Shown: positions 45,573 through 54,671, numbered from the stretch's first letter. The stretch: 64,000 bases of DNA from Granulicella cerasi (GCF_025685575.1 NZ_JAGSYD010000003.1:372001-436000), one strand, 5' to 3'. The notes: generated from the sequence alone by a model not told the origin. A program made the numbers and translations.

Positions 45573-45741
45573 ATCCTGTCTGACAGCGCAGCTGCGCGAC
45601 GCGTCGGAATTAGGGACGCGTATTCCACAAGCAAATCTTCAACCCCGTGTGGATAAAGCCTTTGCAGATGAACCATTCCAGTAAACTTCCTTCAGTTGTT
45701 TCCACTTTTATGCCGTTTTCCGTTGGATTTCGGGAGGTTCC

Positions 45742-47556
45742 TTGCTGCCCACGTTCCGCCTGCTTGCCCGCCGTTTTGCCGGTGTTGCCACGCTGCTCGT
45801 CTGCGGTATGGTCGCCGCGTCTATCCATGCGCAGGCTGCTAAGTCCGCGACGGACAACAAGGATTCGCGCGTCGATATTTACGGCGGCTACGCCTTCTGG
45901 CACCCTCTGAACTCCGGCATCGACGGCAAGCAGTATCAGGACATGTGGAACCCCAACGCCACCGCGAGCGTCAGCTATTACTTCAACCGCTACGTGGGCG
46001 TGCAGATGGAAGGCTCTTACTTCTCCGGGCAGAACGAGCACAAGCCGTACGATCCGAACTGCACGAAGACCATGTGCGATCAGCTCATCTACACCGCGGA
46101 AGCTGGTCCTGTTCTGCGTTATCCCATCGGGCACTGGGTACCGTTCATTCACGCTCTAGGCGGCGGCGAGCGCACGAATGGCCCCGTCGATCAGCATCTC
46201 TTCTGGGGCTGGGGCGTCACAGGCGGTGCGGGGCTGGATTACGTCTTCCCGTTCTGGAATCAGCGTCTCGCCGTGCGCCCGATCCAGGCGGACTGGCAAT
46301 ACTCGCAGGTCGTCTACGGCCCGCTCGTATTGCCCGCAGGAAACGTCGGTGGCTTCGGAGAGATCTCCGCGCTCAAGCTTTCGGGCGGCATCGTGCTTCG
46401 CTTCGGCGAGATTCATAACCCGCAACCGATTTCCATTGGCTGCAAGGTTGAACCTGGCTCGGTGCTCGCGGGTGAGCCGATCACCGCGACCGCAGAAACC
46501 ATGGGCCTGAACCCCAAGCGCAAGGCCGTCTTCACCTGGAACACCAACGGCGGCCACCTCACCCCCAACGGCCCTACGGCTTCGGTGGACACCACCGGCC
46601 TGCTGCCGGGTGAGTACGTCGTCGGCGCGCGCCTTACGCAAGGCCCGCACGCCTATGAGATCGCGACCTGCGAGGCGCCGTTCACGGTCAAGAAGCTCGT
46701 TGAGCCGACTGCGGTCGCCGCCGCCCCCGATGCCTCAGGACCGCCCACGATCTCCTGCTCGGCCCTGCCAACCAGCGCGCCCTCGGGCACGACCATTGAC
46801 ATCACGGCAACGGCAGGGAGCCCCGGCAATCGTCCGTTGTCCTACTCGTATGCGGCCAGCGCAGGACAGATCACCGGCAACGGCAGCACCGCTCGCCTTA
46901 CCACTGCAGGCATCGGCGACGGCCTCATCACTGTCACCTGCAACGTCGTGGACGATCAGGGCCAGCGTGCCTCTTCGACCGCTGCCGTTCAGATCGCGAT
47001 GCCGATCGTTCCGGTCATCCCGCAGACGCGTCAGCTTTGCTCTATCAGCTTCGAACGCGATCGCCGCCGCCCGGCTCGCGTAGACAACGAAGCCAAGGCG
47101 TGCCTTGATGACATCGCGCTCACGCTCGGCTCGCAGACCGATGCGCATCTCGAGATGGTGGGCAATGCTCGCCCCAACGAGAACCCGCAGGAAGCGGCTG
47201 AGCGCGCTCTGAACGCTCGCCAGTACCTCGTGCAGGAGAAGGGCATCGATCCTTCGCGCATCGAAGTCCGCGTCGGCCAGACCTCTGGCCGCACGCTCGA
47301 CAACGTGCTCGTGCCCACCGGATCCACGTACAACGACGGCAATACGCAGCTCTTCGACGAAGGTCAGATCCATCGCCACGGTGAAGCGTATGGCGTGCAT
47401 CACGGCGCAGTTCGCTCAGGGGTCTCGCGACCGGGCGCAACGCGTGTACATCGCCGCACGGCGGTTCGTCGTTCCACAGCAAGTCGCGCAGTGGCACCTG
47501 CAGCGGCACCCACGACGAACAACAGCGGCTCGCCAGTAATTCCGCCGCTTCAGTAG
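45742..47556 (+). CDS. outer-membrane beta-barrel protein with Ig-like repeats and OmpA-like C-terminal domain
   Basis: 604 aa. Signal peptide in residues 1-33. Residues about 42-220 form an outer-membrane barrel of the opacity/OmpA type (VDIYGGYAFWHPL, ATASVSYYFNRYVGVQMEGSYF, GGAGLDYVFPFWNQRLAVRPIQADW). Two Ig-like segments follow (about 230-320 and 330-420). An OmpA-like domain follows at about 430-520 (NPQEAAERALNARQYLVQEKGIDPSRIEVRVGQ), expected to touch peptidoglycan. The last 75 residues are His/Arg- then Ala/Pro-rich. The start is a TTG at 45742 with GGGAGG 4-5 nt upstream. Confidence 0.85.
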   Translation: MLPTFRLLARRFAGVATLLVCGMVAASIHAQAAKSATDNKDSRVDIYGGYAFWHPLNSGIDGKQYQDMWNPNATASVSYYFNRYVGVQMEGSYFSGQNEHKPYDPNCTKTMCDQLIYTAEAGPVLRYPIGHWVPFIHALGGGERTNGPVDQHLFWGWGVTGGAGLDYVFPFWNQRLAVRPIQADWQYSQVVYGPLVLPAGNVGGFGEISALKLSGGIVLRFGEIHNPQPISIGCKVEPGSVLAGEPITATAETMGLNPKRKAVFTWNTNGGHLTPNGPTASVDTTGLLPGEYVVGARLTQGPHAYEIATCEAPFTVKKLVEPTAVAAAPDASGPPTISCSALPTSAPSGTTIDITATAGSPGNRPLSYSYAASAGQITGNGSTARLTTAGIGDGLITVTCNVVDDQGQRASSTAAVQIAMPIVPVIPQTRQLCSISFERDRRRPARVDNEAKACLDDIALTLGSQTDAHLEMVGNARPNENPQEAAERALNARQYLVQEKGIDPSRIEVRVGQTSGRTLDNVLVPTGSTYNDGNTQLFDEGQIHRHGEAYGVHHGAVRSGVSRPGATRVHRRTAVRRSTASRAVAPAAAPTTNNSGSPVIPPLQ

Positions 47557-47576
47557 CCATCGCTTCTCCGCACAGA

Positions 47577-47605
47577 CAAAGCCCATCCGATCTGGATGGG
47601 CTTTG
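47577..47605 (+). terminator. intrinsic terminator after the OmpA-like gene
   Basis: CAAAGCCCATCC pairs with GGATGGGCTTTG around a 5-nt loop. Confidence 0.8.
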
Positions 47606-47774
47606 ATCGTTGGGTATCTGCGATTGCCTGCCGAAATATCCTCAGCTACGCGCGGCTGCGGCTCCGTACAGCGGCAATCTCTGTTAGACTGAATAAGTCG
47701 TCAAGCGGCAAAGCTGTGTTCTCTCAAGAGCCTGCCCACGCCGCGATTCCCGCTAGACGATATCCGCAAAGGTT

Positions 47775-47851
47775 CGGGGCGTAGCGCAGTCTGGTAGCGC
47801 ACCTGCTTCGGGAGCAGGGGGTCGTTGGTTCGAATCCAATCGCCCCGACCA
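47775..47851 (+). tRNA. tRNA-Pro (anticodon CGG)
   Basis: 77 nt cloverleaf: acceptor CGGGGCG (47775-47781) pairs with CGCCCCG (47841-47847); D arm with GTAGCGCAGTCTGGTAGCGC; anticodon stem CCTGC/GCAGG with loop TTCGGGA, so anticodon CGG (reads CCG); T arm with GGTTCGAATCC; discriminator A and an encoded CCA end. It stands alone, without neighbouring integrase or attachment repeats. The region 47606-47774 upstream holds no gene that I can support. Confidence 0.97.
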
Positions 47852-48007
47852 TCTCACTTTTTACATCTTGATCGCATCGCCTGGCATGAGTGATTGCCAT
47901 GCCTGCATCCCTGCCGGTCGATCTGTCGTCGCGCGCATCCTCGCTTTCGTCGACCATGCCTATCACGTCGGCGCGTCGATGCGTAGCGCTCGTCTTCCTG
48001 CGATGCA

Positions 48008-48067
48008 GCAATGGCTACGCCGGTAGCGTAGCCATTGCAGTTGAAGCGGTTGAAGCGGTTGAAGCGT
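48008..48067. repeat. 12-bp hairpin plus three 9-bp tandem repeats downstream of phoU
   Basis: GCAATGGCTACG (48008-48019) pairs perfectly with 48027-48038 across a 7-nt loop. Next to it three copies of TTGAAGCGG (last one TTGAAGCGT) run from 48041 to 48067, ending at the phoU stop codon. The hairpin probably stabilises or ends the pst-phoU message; there is no T-run. The rest of 47852-48007 shows no supportable gene. Confidence 0.55.
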
Positions 48068-48726
48068 TAGTCCATCGAGCTGTGACGTACGTCCGAACCC
48101 TGCACCCAGAAGATGACATCTTCTGCGATGTTGGTCGCATGATCGCCGACGCGCTCCAGGTTGCGAGCGATGATCAGCACGTTCAGCGCCTGCGGCGTGA
48201 GCTCCGGCTGACGCGTGATGATCTCCGTCAGCGCGCCGTATGCTGCCTTGTTCATCGCGTCGACCTCGTCATCCATCGTCAGCACCGAGCGAGCCATTTC
48301 TGCATCGGCTTCGATGAACGACTGCAGCGATTTGCGCACCATCGCCTGCGCCAGCGAAGCCAGCTTAGGAATGTCTACCGGCAGATCAGGGTTCGCATGG
48401 GCGCCCATCTCCACGGCACGAGCAGCGATATTCACCGCCTGATCGCCCACACGCTCCACGTCTGCATTGATGCGAATGACCGCGAGGATGAAGCGCAGGT
48501 CGATCGCCATCGGCTGCTCGGTGGCGAGCAGTTCATAAGCGAGTTCGTCTATCTCACGCTCCATGCGATTGATCGCCGGCTCGGACTGGAACACCAGGTC
48601 CGCGAGCGAAAAGTCGCGAGTGCGATAGGCTTCCGTGGCGCGCTGAATGGCTTGCTCTGCAAGCCCGGCCATCACGAGCAGCCGTTCCTTCAAGCCATCG
48701 AGATTTTGGTGAAACTTTACGCGCAT
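48067..48726 (-). CDS. phoU: phosphate-signalling protein PhoU
   Basis: 219 aa all-helical protein that connects the Pst transporter to the PhoR kinase and damps the Pho response. It has two three-helix PhoU units; the motifs EREIDELAYELLATEQPMAIDLRFILAVIRINADVERVGDQAVNIA (residues about 50-95) and ALNVLIIARNLERVGDHATNIAEDVIFWVQG (about 175-205) carry the E/DxxxD metal-binding clusters. Its ATG overlaps the pstB stop by one nucleotide (TGATG). Last gene of pstC-A-B-phoU. Confidence 0.96.
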   Translation of the reverse strand: MRVKFHQNLDGLKERLLVMAGLAEQAIQRATEAYRTRDFSLADLVFQSEPAINRMEREIDELAYELLATEQPMAIDLRFILAVIRINADVERVGDQAVNIAARAVEMGAHANPDLPVDIPKLASLAQAMVRKSLQSFIEADAEMARSVLTMDDEVDAMNKAAYGALTEIITRQPELTPQALNVLIIARNLERVGDHATNIAEDVIFWVQGSDVRHSSMD

Positions 48727-49484
48727 CAGCCGAACCTCCCCGTAATGTAATCTTCCGTGCGCTTGTCGCTCGGCTTGGTGAAAATTGTATTCGTTGGCGC
48801 AAACTCAACGAGATGGCCGTTGAGGAAGAAGCCGGTATTTTCCGCCACACGCGCAGCCTGCTGCATGTTGTGCGTCACGATCACGATCGTGTACTCGTCC
48901 TTCAACGTGAAGATCAGATCTTCAATCTTCGAGGTCGAAGCCGGATCGAGAGCGCTGGCCGGCTCGTCCATCAGCAACACTTCCGGATCAACCGCGAGAG
49001 CGCGGGCGATGCACAGACGCTGCTGCTGTCCGCCCGACAACGACGCACCGGACTTGCGCTTCAGGTCGTCCTTGACCTCGTTCCAAAGCGCAGCCTGACG
49101 CAGCGAGCGCTCGACAACTTCGTCCAGCACCTTGCGGTTGCGGAAACCGTTCAGCTTCAAGCCACTCGCCACGTTGTCATAGATCGACATCGTCGGGAAC
49201 GGATTCGGACGCTGGAACACCATGCCTACGCGGCGGCGAATCTCCACCGGCGACGCTTCCTTGTACACATCGACTTCGCCTATGCGGACGTTGCCCTCCA
49301 CGCGGGCGATCGGGTTCGTCTCATGCATGCGGTTCAGGCAGCGCACGAAGGTCGACTTGCCGCAGCCCGAAGGCCCGATCAAAGCCGTCGCCGAGTTCGC
49401 GGGCAGCTCGAGGTTGATTTCATGCAGCGTATGCGTCGAGCCGTACCATGCATTCAGGTTCTCGACTTGAATCCCAACACCCAC
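48726..49484 (-). CDS. pstB: phosphate ABC transporter ATP-binding protein PstB
   Basis: 252 aa ATPase of the high-affinity phosphate importer. Walker [10 protein letters not shown] (residues about 36-44), Q-loop VFQRPNPFP, signature LSGGQQQR, Walker [15 protein letters not shown]-loop VTHNMQQA, and the PstB-type ending [10 protein letters not shown]. The start is taken as GTG at 49484, with GGAGGG 8 nt upstream, which gives the family's normal length; the frame runs open 38 codons further but into pstA. Nearly contiguous with pstA. Confidence 0.96.
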   Translation of the reverse strand: MGVGIQVENLNAWYGSTHTLHEINLELPANSATALIGPSGCGKSTFVRCLNRMHETNPIARVEGNVRIGEVDVYKEASPVEIRRRVGMVFQRPNPFPTMSIYDNVASGLKLNGFRNRKVLDEVVERSLRQAALWNEVKDDLKRKSGASLSGGQQQRLCIARALAVDPEVLLMDEPASALDPASTSKIEDLIFTLKDEYTIVIVTHNMQQAARVAENTGFFLNGHLVEFAPTNTIFTKPSDKRTEDYITGRFG

Positions 49485-49486
49485 AG

Positions 49487-50362
49487 TTAGTGCCCTCCCT
49501 TGAGTTGGCCGCGCGAGGTGACGTAACGCACGAGGCCAACAGAAACCATGATCAACGTAATCAGTACGAGCGAACCGGCCCACGCCAGGCGATGCCAATC
49601 GTCATACGGGCTCATCGCGTACGAGAAAATCTGCAGCGGCAGCGCGGCCATCGGCTGGTTGAGTCCTGAGGGCCAGAACTGCGAGCCGAACGCCGTGAAC
49701 AGCAGCGGTGCGGTCTCGCCGGCGACGCGCGCAAACGCCAACATGCAGCCGGTGATGATGCCCGGAGCCGCAGTACGCAGCGAGATCGACATGACCATGC
49801 GCCAGCGCGGTACGCCCAGACCGTACGCGGCCTCGCGCAGCGCATACGGCACCGTGCGCAGCATCTCTTCGGTGGTGCGCGTCACCGTTGGGACCATCAT
49901 GATCGCCAGCGTGATGCCCGCCGCGAACGCCGAGAAGTGTTTCTGGTGCACGACGATCAGCGAGTAGCCGGCGATGCCCATCACGATGGACGGTACACCG
50001 TTCAGCACGTCTGCGACGAAGCGGATCACCGTCCCCAGCGTCTTCCCTGCGCTGAACTCCGCAAGGTACACGCCACCGGCGATACCCACAGGAATACCCA
50101 GCAGGCTTGCGAGGAGAAGGATGATGCACGAACCCATGATGGAGTTCGCCATACCGCCACCGGTCTCGCCGACGGGCTTCGGAATGTGTGTGAAGAAGGC
50201 GACGTTGAGTGAGCTCGCGCCCTTGTAGATCAGGTACACAAGGATCGCGATGAGTGGTACCAGCACGACGATCGTGCCCAGCACGGAGATGCCGGTGACC
50301 ATCGCGTTCTCGAACGCGCGGCGGTTGACGTTGGCTTTGGAGGCGCGTAGCTGGTTGGCCAT
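49487..50362 (-). CDS. pstA: phosphate ABC transporter permease PstA
   Basis: 291 aa inner-membrane permease with six expected helices. The EAA loop is [41 protein letters not shown], and [16 protein letters not shown] is the PstA/C-conserved segment. ATG at 50362 (MANQLRASK) is 3 nt after the pstC stop. Downstream gene pstB begins within 2 nt of its end. Confidence 0.95.
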   Translation of the reverse strand: MANQLRASKANVNRRAFENAMVTGISVLGTIVVLVPLIAILVYLIYKGASSLNVAFFTHIPKPVGETGGGMANSIMGSCIILLLASLLGIPVGIAGGVYLAEFSAGKTLGTVIRFVADVLNGVPSIVMGIAGYSLIVVHQKHFSAFAAGITLAIMMVPTVTRTTEEMLRTVPYALREAAYGLGVPRWRMVMSISLRTAAPGIITGCMLAFARVAGETAPLLFTAFGSQFWPSGLNQPMAALPLQIFSYAMSPYDDWHRLAWAGSLVLITLIMVSVGLVRYVTSRGQLKGGH

Positions 50363-50364
50363 CG

Positions 50365-51378
50365 TTATTGCCCCTGCACGGCATGGCCGCGCGTCACGGC
50401 CCACACCAGCAGCCGCGCAATCGTATTCACCACAATCGTCACCAGGAAGAGCGCCAGACCAATCTCAATCAACGCCGACAGATAGAGATCGCCCGTGGCC
50501 TCCGTAAATTCATTCGCAATCACGCTGGCCAGCGTATAGCCCGGCGCGAACAGACTGCGAGAGATGTCAGCGTGGTTGCCGATCACCATCGTCACGGCCA
50601 TCGTCTCGCCCAGCGCGCGGCCGAAGCCCAGGATGATGCCGCCAACGATGCCGACGCGCGCATTGCGCAGCACCGCGATGCGAATCATCTCCCAACGAGT
50701 GGCACCGAGCGCCAGCACGCCTTCCTTCTGGCTCACAGGAACCGCCGACATGACTTCGCGGGTAATCGACGAGATCACAGGCAGGATCATGATCGAAAGC
50801 ACGATGCTGGCGGTCAGCAGACCTTCGCCGAAGTTCGAGCCGCTGAACAGACCCGTCCAGCCAAAGAGCTTGACCAGCAGCGGCCCAAGCTTGTCGCGCA
50901 TCAGCGGAACGAGCACAAAGACCGCCCACAGGCCGTAGACCACCGAAGGGATGGCAGCCAGCAACTCGGTCGTAAACGCCACCGGTCCACGCAGCGGGCC
51001 GGGGCAGATTTCCATGATGAAGATCGCCACGCAGAGCGCCAGAGGCACCGCGATGAGCAGCGCGAGGATCGAGGTGACCAGCGTGCCGTAGATGAATGGC
51101 AACGCGCCGAAATCGCCTGCGACCGGGTCCCACGCCGAGCGCAGGAAGAACTTGAAGCCGAACTCGTGCAGAGAAAGCTTCGACTGCTGCACCAGCATAA
51201 CGACGATCAGCGCAACGATGGCAAGGATGCTGAGACCGCAGGCCAGCATGAGGCCGCGGAAGACGCTGTCCCCCACCTTGCCGCTGCTGCGCGCTCGCAG
51301 GAACTCGCGAACCGCCGCAGGAGCACGACCCACCGTCGTGCGACTCTCTTCTCTGGTGCTAATTTCGGCCATCGGCAA
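50365..51378 (-). CDS. pstC: phosphate ABC transporter permease PstC
   Basis: 337 aa inner-membrane permease, partner of PstA. Residues about 40-70 form the first helix. The signature includes FGALPFIYGTLVTSILALLIAVPLALCVAIF, AIPSVVYGLWAVFVLVP and the EAA loop MSAVPVSQKEGVLALGATRWEMIRIAVL. A TTG at 51378 with AGGGGA 8 nt upstream, or the ATG at 51372, is the start. First gene of the pstC-A-B-phoU unit; separated from pstS by a terminator and preceded by a Pho-box-like repeat. Confidence 0.95.
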   Translation of the reverse strand: MPMAEISTREESRTTVGRAPAAVREFLRARSSGKVGDSVFRGLMLACGLSILAIVALIVVMLVQQSKLSLHEFGFKFFLRSAWDPVAGDFGALPFIYGTLVTSILALLIAVPLALCVAIFIMEICPGPLRGPVAFTTELLAAIPSVVYGLWAVFVLVPLMRDKLGPLLVKLFGWTGLFSGSNFGEGLLTASIVLSIMILPVISSITREVMSAVPVSQKEGVLALGATRWEMIRIAVLRNARVGIVGGIILGFGRALGETMAVTMVIGNHADISRSLFAPGYTLASVIANEFTEATGDLYLSALIEIGLALFLVTIVVNTIARLLVWAVTRGHAVQGQ

Positions 51379-51420
51379 AAGGTACGTCCCCTAGAGATAC
51401 CACTTCAACGTAGCAAAGGT

Positions 51421-51460
51421 ATGTGAAGAGACTAGCTGCAAACTGTGAACGGACTGTGAA
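51421..51460 (-). promoter_or_regulatory. Pho-box-like direct repeats upstream of pstC
   Basis: On the coding (minus) strand TTCACAG occurs at 51460-51454 and again at 51449-51443, exactly 11 bp apart with 4-nt spacers. A third related unit TTCACAT (51427-51421) falls on the same 11-bp phase after one degenerate unit. Tandem 7-mers at 11-bp period are the architecture of PhoB/PhoP boxes. The matching -10 is not clear. Confidence 0.6.
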
Positions 51461-51509
51461 CATCGCGCAAGATTTCGAAGTTCAACGACTTACCTGTCAT
51501 GGAAAACGA

Positions 51510-51544
51510 AATCGCCCCGCAGCGGCAAGCGTTGCAGGGCGATT
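51510..51544 (-). terminator. intrinsic terminator after pstS
   Basis: AATCGCCC/GGGCGATT stem with an inner GCAGCG/GCGTTGC helix, followed on the minus strand by TTTCGTTTT. It separates pstS from the pstC unit. Confidence 0.75.
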
Positions 51545-51563
51545 CATTACAGTACGGTGAAAC

Positions 51564-52577
51564 CTACTTGAGGTAGTTGATCGCGCCGGAAACCTTCATC
51601 GCCACCGATGCGGGGAGCGGAGCGTACGACAGGGCCGCAGCTTCCGATTCGCCATGAGCAAGCATCCACTTCAGGAACTCCTTGAGGATCTCGCCCTTCT
51701 TCGCGTCCGACGACTGCAGAGGGATCAGCAGCCAGGTGAACGATGAGATCGGGTAGGACTCTGCACCCGGAGCGTTGGTGATCGAGACGCGGAAGTCATT
51801 CGGCATCGACTTCGCAGCACCCGCAGCCGCAGCGCTCACCGTCGCCGGCGAAGCCTTCACGAACTTGCCTGCGGGGTTCTTCACCACGCCGAAGTTCATG
51901 TTGTTCTGCACCGCGTAGATCAGTTCAACGTAGCCGAACGAGTACGGGCTGTTGCGCACCATGCCGGCAACGCCTTCGTTGCCCTTCTGGCCGATGCCCA
52001 CCTGCCAGTGAACCGAGGTGTTCTTGCCAACCTTCGAGGCGAAGTCAGGCGAAGTCTTCGAGAGGAAGTCGGTAAAGATGTAGGTCGTGCCCGATCCGTC
52101 CGAACGATACACCGGCAGGATCTGGTGGTCGGGGAGGTTCACGCCGGGGTTGATCGCCTTGATGCGGCCATCGTTCCAGTTGGTGATCTTGCCGAGGTAG
52201 ATGTCCGCGATGATGTCGCCCGAGAACTTCAGCTCAGCCGATACACCCGGGATGTTGTACGTCGGAACCACAGCACCGAGCACGGTCGGAATGTGGAAGA
52301 GCTTGACCTTCGCTTCCGACATCTGCTGGTCCGACATCGGACCGTCGGTTGCACCGAAGTCCACGATGCCCTGCGAAGCCTGACGGATGCCAGCGCCCGA
52401 GCCCACAGCCTGATAGTTGATCTGCACGCCGGGGTGCGACGCCGCGTACTCAGCAAACCACTTGGAATAGATCGGATTCGGGAAGGTAGCGCCTGCGCCG
52501 TTCAAATTCTGCGCCGCTGCGCTTACGCTCAAAACTGTGGTCATCGCTGCGACCACGCCCAACATTTTCAGCTTCAT
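51564..52577 (-). CDS. pstS: periplasmic phosphate-binding protein PstS
   Basis: 337 aa substrate-binding protein of the Pst importer. Signal peptide about residues 1-22. The phosphate loop residues are in NGAGATFPNPIYSKWF, AVGSGAGIRQASQGIVDFGATDGPMSD and VYRSDGSGTTYIFTDFLSK. Normal length. ATG at 52577 has AAGGAG about 7 nt upstream. It follows the porin by 112 bp and has its own terminator, so porin-pstS probably form one Pho-controlled unit. Confidence 0.96.
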   Translation of the reverse strand: MKLKMLGVVAAMTTVLSVSAAAQNLNGAGATFPNPIYSKWFAEYAASHPGVQINYQAVGSGAGIRQASQGIVDFGATDGPMSDQQMSEAKVKLFHIPTVLGAVVPTYNIPGVSAELKFSGDIIADIYLGKITNWNDGRIKAINPGVNLPDHQILPVYRSDGSGTTYIFTDFLSKTSPDFASKVGKNTSVHWQVGIGQKGNEGVAGMVRNSPYSFGYVELIYAVQNNMNFGVVKNPAGKFVKASPATVSAAAAGAAKSMPNDFRVSITNAPGAESYPISSFTWLLIPLQSSDAKKGEILKEFLKWMLAHGESEAAALSYAPLPASVAMKVSGAINYLK

Positions 52578-52622
52578 GCAACTCTCCTTGTTGACTCTCT
52601 CGGACTGCCAGGACTACCACCC

Positions 52623-52660
52623 AGCTGCAATGAGCATGCTAGTGCTCGCTCATTGCAGCT
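52623..52660. repeat. 13-bp perfect hairpin between porin and pstS
   Basis: AGCTGCAATGAGC (52623-52635) pairs perfectly with 52648-52660 over a 12-nt loop. No T-run on the minus strand, so it may be an mRNA-processing or stability stem that sets unequal porin and pstS levels. Confidence 0.6.
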
Positions 52661-52688
52661 CGATGAATTTTGATGCATTTACGGCTGT

Positions 52689-54500
52689 TTACGGAATGTA
52701 GTAGCGCATTCCAACGTGGATCATGTTGTCCAGCGCGCGGGGGCCGGTCGGTGCATTCGGAACCGTGGTGCCAGCCACCGAACCCGACCAAAGGTTACGC
52801 TGAATGTACTGGTACGTCATCGAGTACTGCAGGCGGCCGATCTTCGGGCTGTCGACGATGCGATAGGTCCAACCGATCATGCCCTCCTGGATGTAGCGCG
52901 TGAGGCCAGCGCAGTTGGTCGCCGTATCCGTTGCGGCGTTTCCGCCCACTGCGGCAACCGCATAGCAGCCTGCGTTGTTGGCCGACGTCGCGCCGTAACC
53001 GAAGATGTTCGAGCCAATCTGGTACTGCGTGCGCTGGTTGTACTCACCGCCGTAGTAGGTGAAGACATCGAGCTTCTTGGTGGGGTGCGTTTCGAGCGAG
53101 AAGAGACCGCTGTAGTGGCGGATCGGCTCAAGCGTACCGTCGTTCTTCACGGTTACGTCCGAGAGAGTCGCCGAGCTGTAGCGAGCTACGCCCTGTCCAG
53201 CAAGGCCCTGCACTGCGAGCGTCACAAACTTGCCCGGGGTCACACGCACGCTGGCGAAAGCGCCGCCGCCGGTCTTCGTGTCCTTGAGCTGCTTGGTCGT
53301 GTCGTAGGTGTAGGTCGAGCTGTTGCCGCTCGTCAGAGGGTTGTACGTCGTGCGGAAGAAGCGAGCGAGGCCGCCGACTTCGATGTGCGCATGCGGATAA
53401 TCCAACGTACCCTTCACGAGAACGTCAGGTGCGACGTTGTTCGAGTAGCTCGCGGTCGCGTTGTACAAACCGCCACCCACGCCAGCACCCTGGAAGAGAT
53501 AGCCAGCCGGAGCCGTACCGTTCACACCAGCGCTGAGGGTCTGCGCCTGCTCGACCGCGATCGCTGCAGTGAAGAGACCGGTCTTGATGTCACCGAACTG
53601 CTGCTGCAGACGAACACCAGGCTGACGCGTCCAGTTGAAGCCCACCATGTACTGAGGATCGATCGTGTTCGGCAGCTTCTCCGTCGCGTTGTTCGTGCTC
53701 AGGCCCGTCTCCGTGATGAGCGACCACATCTGGCCACCGGTGATGGCGAAGCGGCTTGCCGTTTCAGCCTTGCCCCAGAACTGACGCTGACGCAGCGTGT
53801 AGGAGTTCGACTGGTTGTCATTCGAGGTCGTACCCGACGAGAGGAAGTCGGCTTCGAAGTAGCCCGAGAGCTTGAAGTTGCCCGCGTCGCCCGTGACAAG
53901 AGCGCCGATGCGGCTCTGGCGACCCGAGAAGTTCAACTCGCTCGTGTGGCCTTCGTTCGCACCCGGCAACGGAATCGTGTTGAACGGCGTGTTGATGTCC
54001 GAGTTCACCGAACGCTGACGCCACACACCTTCAAACGCGAAGAAGCCTACCGGCTTGATCGTCACGCCCTTGTAGTGCAGCGCGAGAGGGCTCTCGAGCT
54101 CCTGGCGCATCTGCGCCTGGTTCGCAACCACCGTCTCCTGCAGGCCCTGGTCGGTGGCCTTCATGTCGGTGACGGTCTGCTGGAGCGTGTTCACCTGCTG
54201 CTGCTGCGAGCTTGCGGCTGCCTGCGCTTCGCTGGCCTTCGCGGCTGCATCGGCGGCTGCCTGCTGCGCGCTGGTGGTGTTCTGCGTCGCGGTGCTGAGC
54301 TGCTGATCACGATCAGCAAGCTGGCCCTTCATCGTGTCCAGCTCCTGCTGTTGGCGACGCAGCTGCTCCTGCAACTGCTCGATCTGCGCTGCGGTTGTCG
54401 TCTTCGCAGGCTTCTTCTTCGGATGCTTCGGCTGGCTGGTCTGGGCCACCGCAGCGCTCGTCAGCACAAGTGCCGCGGCCACCTTCACAAGTTGCTTCAT
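52689..54500 (-). CDS. outer-membrane porin, probable phosphate porin (OprP/OprO-like)
   Basis: 603 aa. Signal peptide residues 1-19 (MKQLVKVAAALVLTSAAVA), then a Lys/Pro-rich stretch and a long Gln/Ala-rich coiled coil (about 36-125) that likely trimerises in the periplasm. Residues about 135-603 are alternating beta strands (GVTIKPVGFFAFEGVWRQRS, NFKLSGYFEADFLSSGT, GLFTAAIAVEQ) ending in aromatic strands. ATG at 54500 has GAGAGGAC 4-6 nt upstream. It lies between phoBR and pstS under a Pho-box-like array, so I infer phosphate or polyphosphate uptake; the ion specificity cannot be read from sequence. Confidence 0.82.
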   Translation of the reverse strand: MKQLVKVAAALVLTSAAVAQTSQPKHPKKKPAKTTTAAQIEQLQEQLRRQQQELDTMKGQLADRDQQLSTATQNTTSAQQAAADAAAKASEAQAAASSQQQQVNTLQQTVTDMKATDQGLQETVVANQAQMRQELESPLALHYKGVTIKPVGFFAFEGVWRQRSVNSDINTPFNTIPLPGANEGHTSELNFSGRQSRIGALVTGDAGNFKLSGYFEADFLSSGTTSNDNQSNSYTLRQRQFWGKAETASRFAITGGQMWSLITETGLSTNNATEKLPNTIDPQYMVGFNWTRQPGVRLQQQFGDIKTGLFTAAIAVEQAQTLSAGVNGTAPAGYLFQGAGVGGGLYNATASYSNNVAPDVLVKGTLDYPHAHIEVGGLARFFRTTYNPLTSGNSSTYTYDTTKQLKDTKTGGGAFASVRVTPGKFVTLAVQGLAGQGVARYSSATLSDVTVKNDGTLEPIRHYSGLFSLETHPTKKLDVFTYYGGEYNQRTQYQIGSNIFGYGATSANNAGCYAVAAVGGNAATDTATNCAGLTRYIQEGMIGWTYRIVDSPKIGRLQYSMTYQYIQRNLWSGSVAGTTVPNAPTGPRALDNMIHVGMRYYIP

Positions 54501-54597
54501 GGTCGTCCTCTCAATTTCGGATCTCGTCGCAGGTGTTGCTGTCGTTGACACAGAAGTTTCCTGGGAACTGCGTCTGCTTTGTACTGGATCCGTTGAG

Positions 54598-54654
54598 AGC
54601 ATAGTTACAGGAGACTTTGAACGGCCTGCGAACAACGCATGAACAATCAGCTAA
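54598..54654 (-). promoter_or_regulatory. Pho-box-like array and -10 of the porin-pstS unit
   Basis: On the coding strand four 7-mers lie at exact 11-bp steps: 54654-54648 (TTAGCTG), 54643-54637 (TTCATGC), 54632-54626 (TTCGCAG), 54621-54615 (TTCAAAG). The last is followed after 11 nt by TATGCT (54603-54598). An 11-nt gap between the final box and the -10 is the spacing of PhoB-activated promoters. Confidence 0.62.
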
Positions 54655-54671
54655 CGCGTGATTACAAAACG

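Noticed and set aside
47775-47851. tRNA-Pro as an integration site of a mobile element
   Set aside because: No integrase, no repeat of the tRNA 3' end, and core genes on both sides.
48041-48067. three tandem 9-bp units, considered as the start of a CRISPR or minisatellite
   Set aside because: Units are contiguous with no spacers and only three copies.
47890-48750. 286-codon plus-strand open frame over phoU
   Set aside because: Shadow of phoU, and its first part includes the hairpin and tandem repeats downstream of phoU.
52716-54548. 610-codon plus-strand open frame opposite the porin
   Set aside because: Shadow of the porin gene caused by GC-rich third positions; no start signal or domain.
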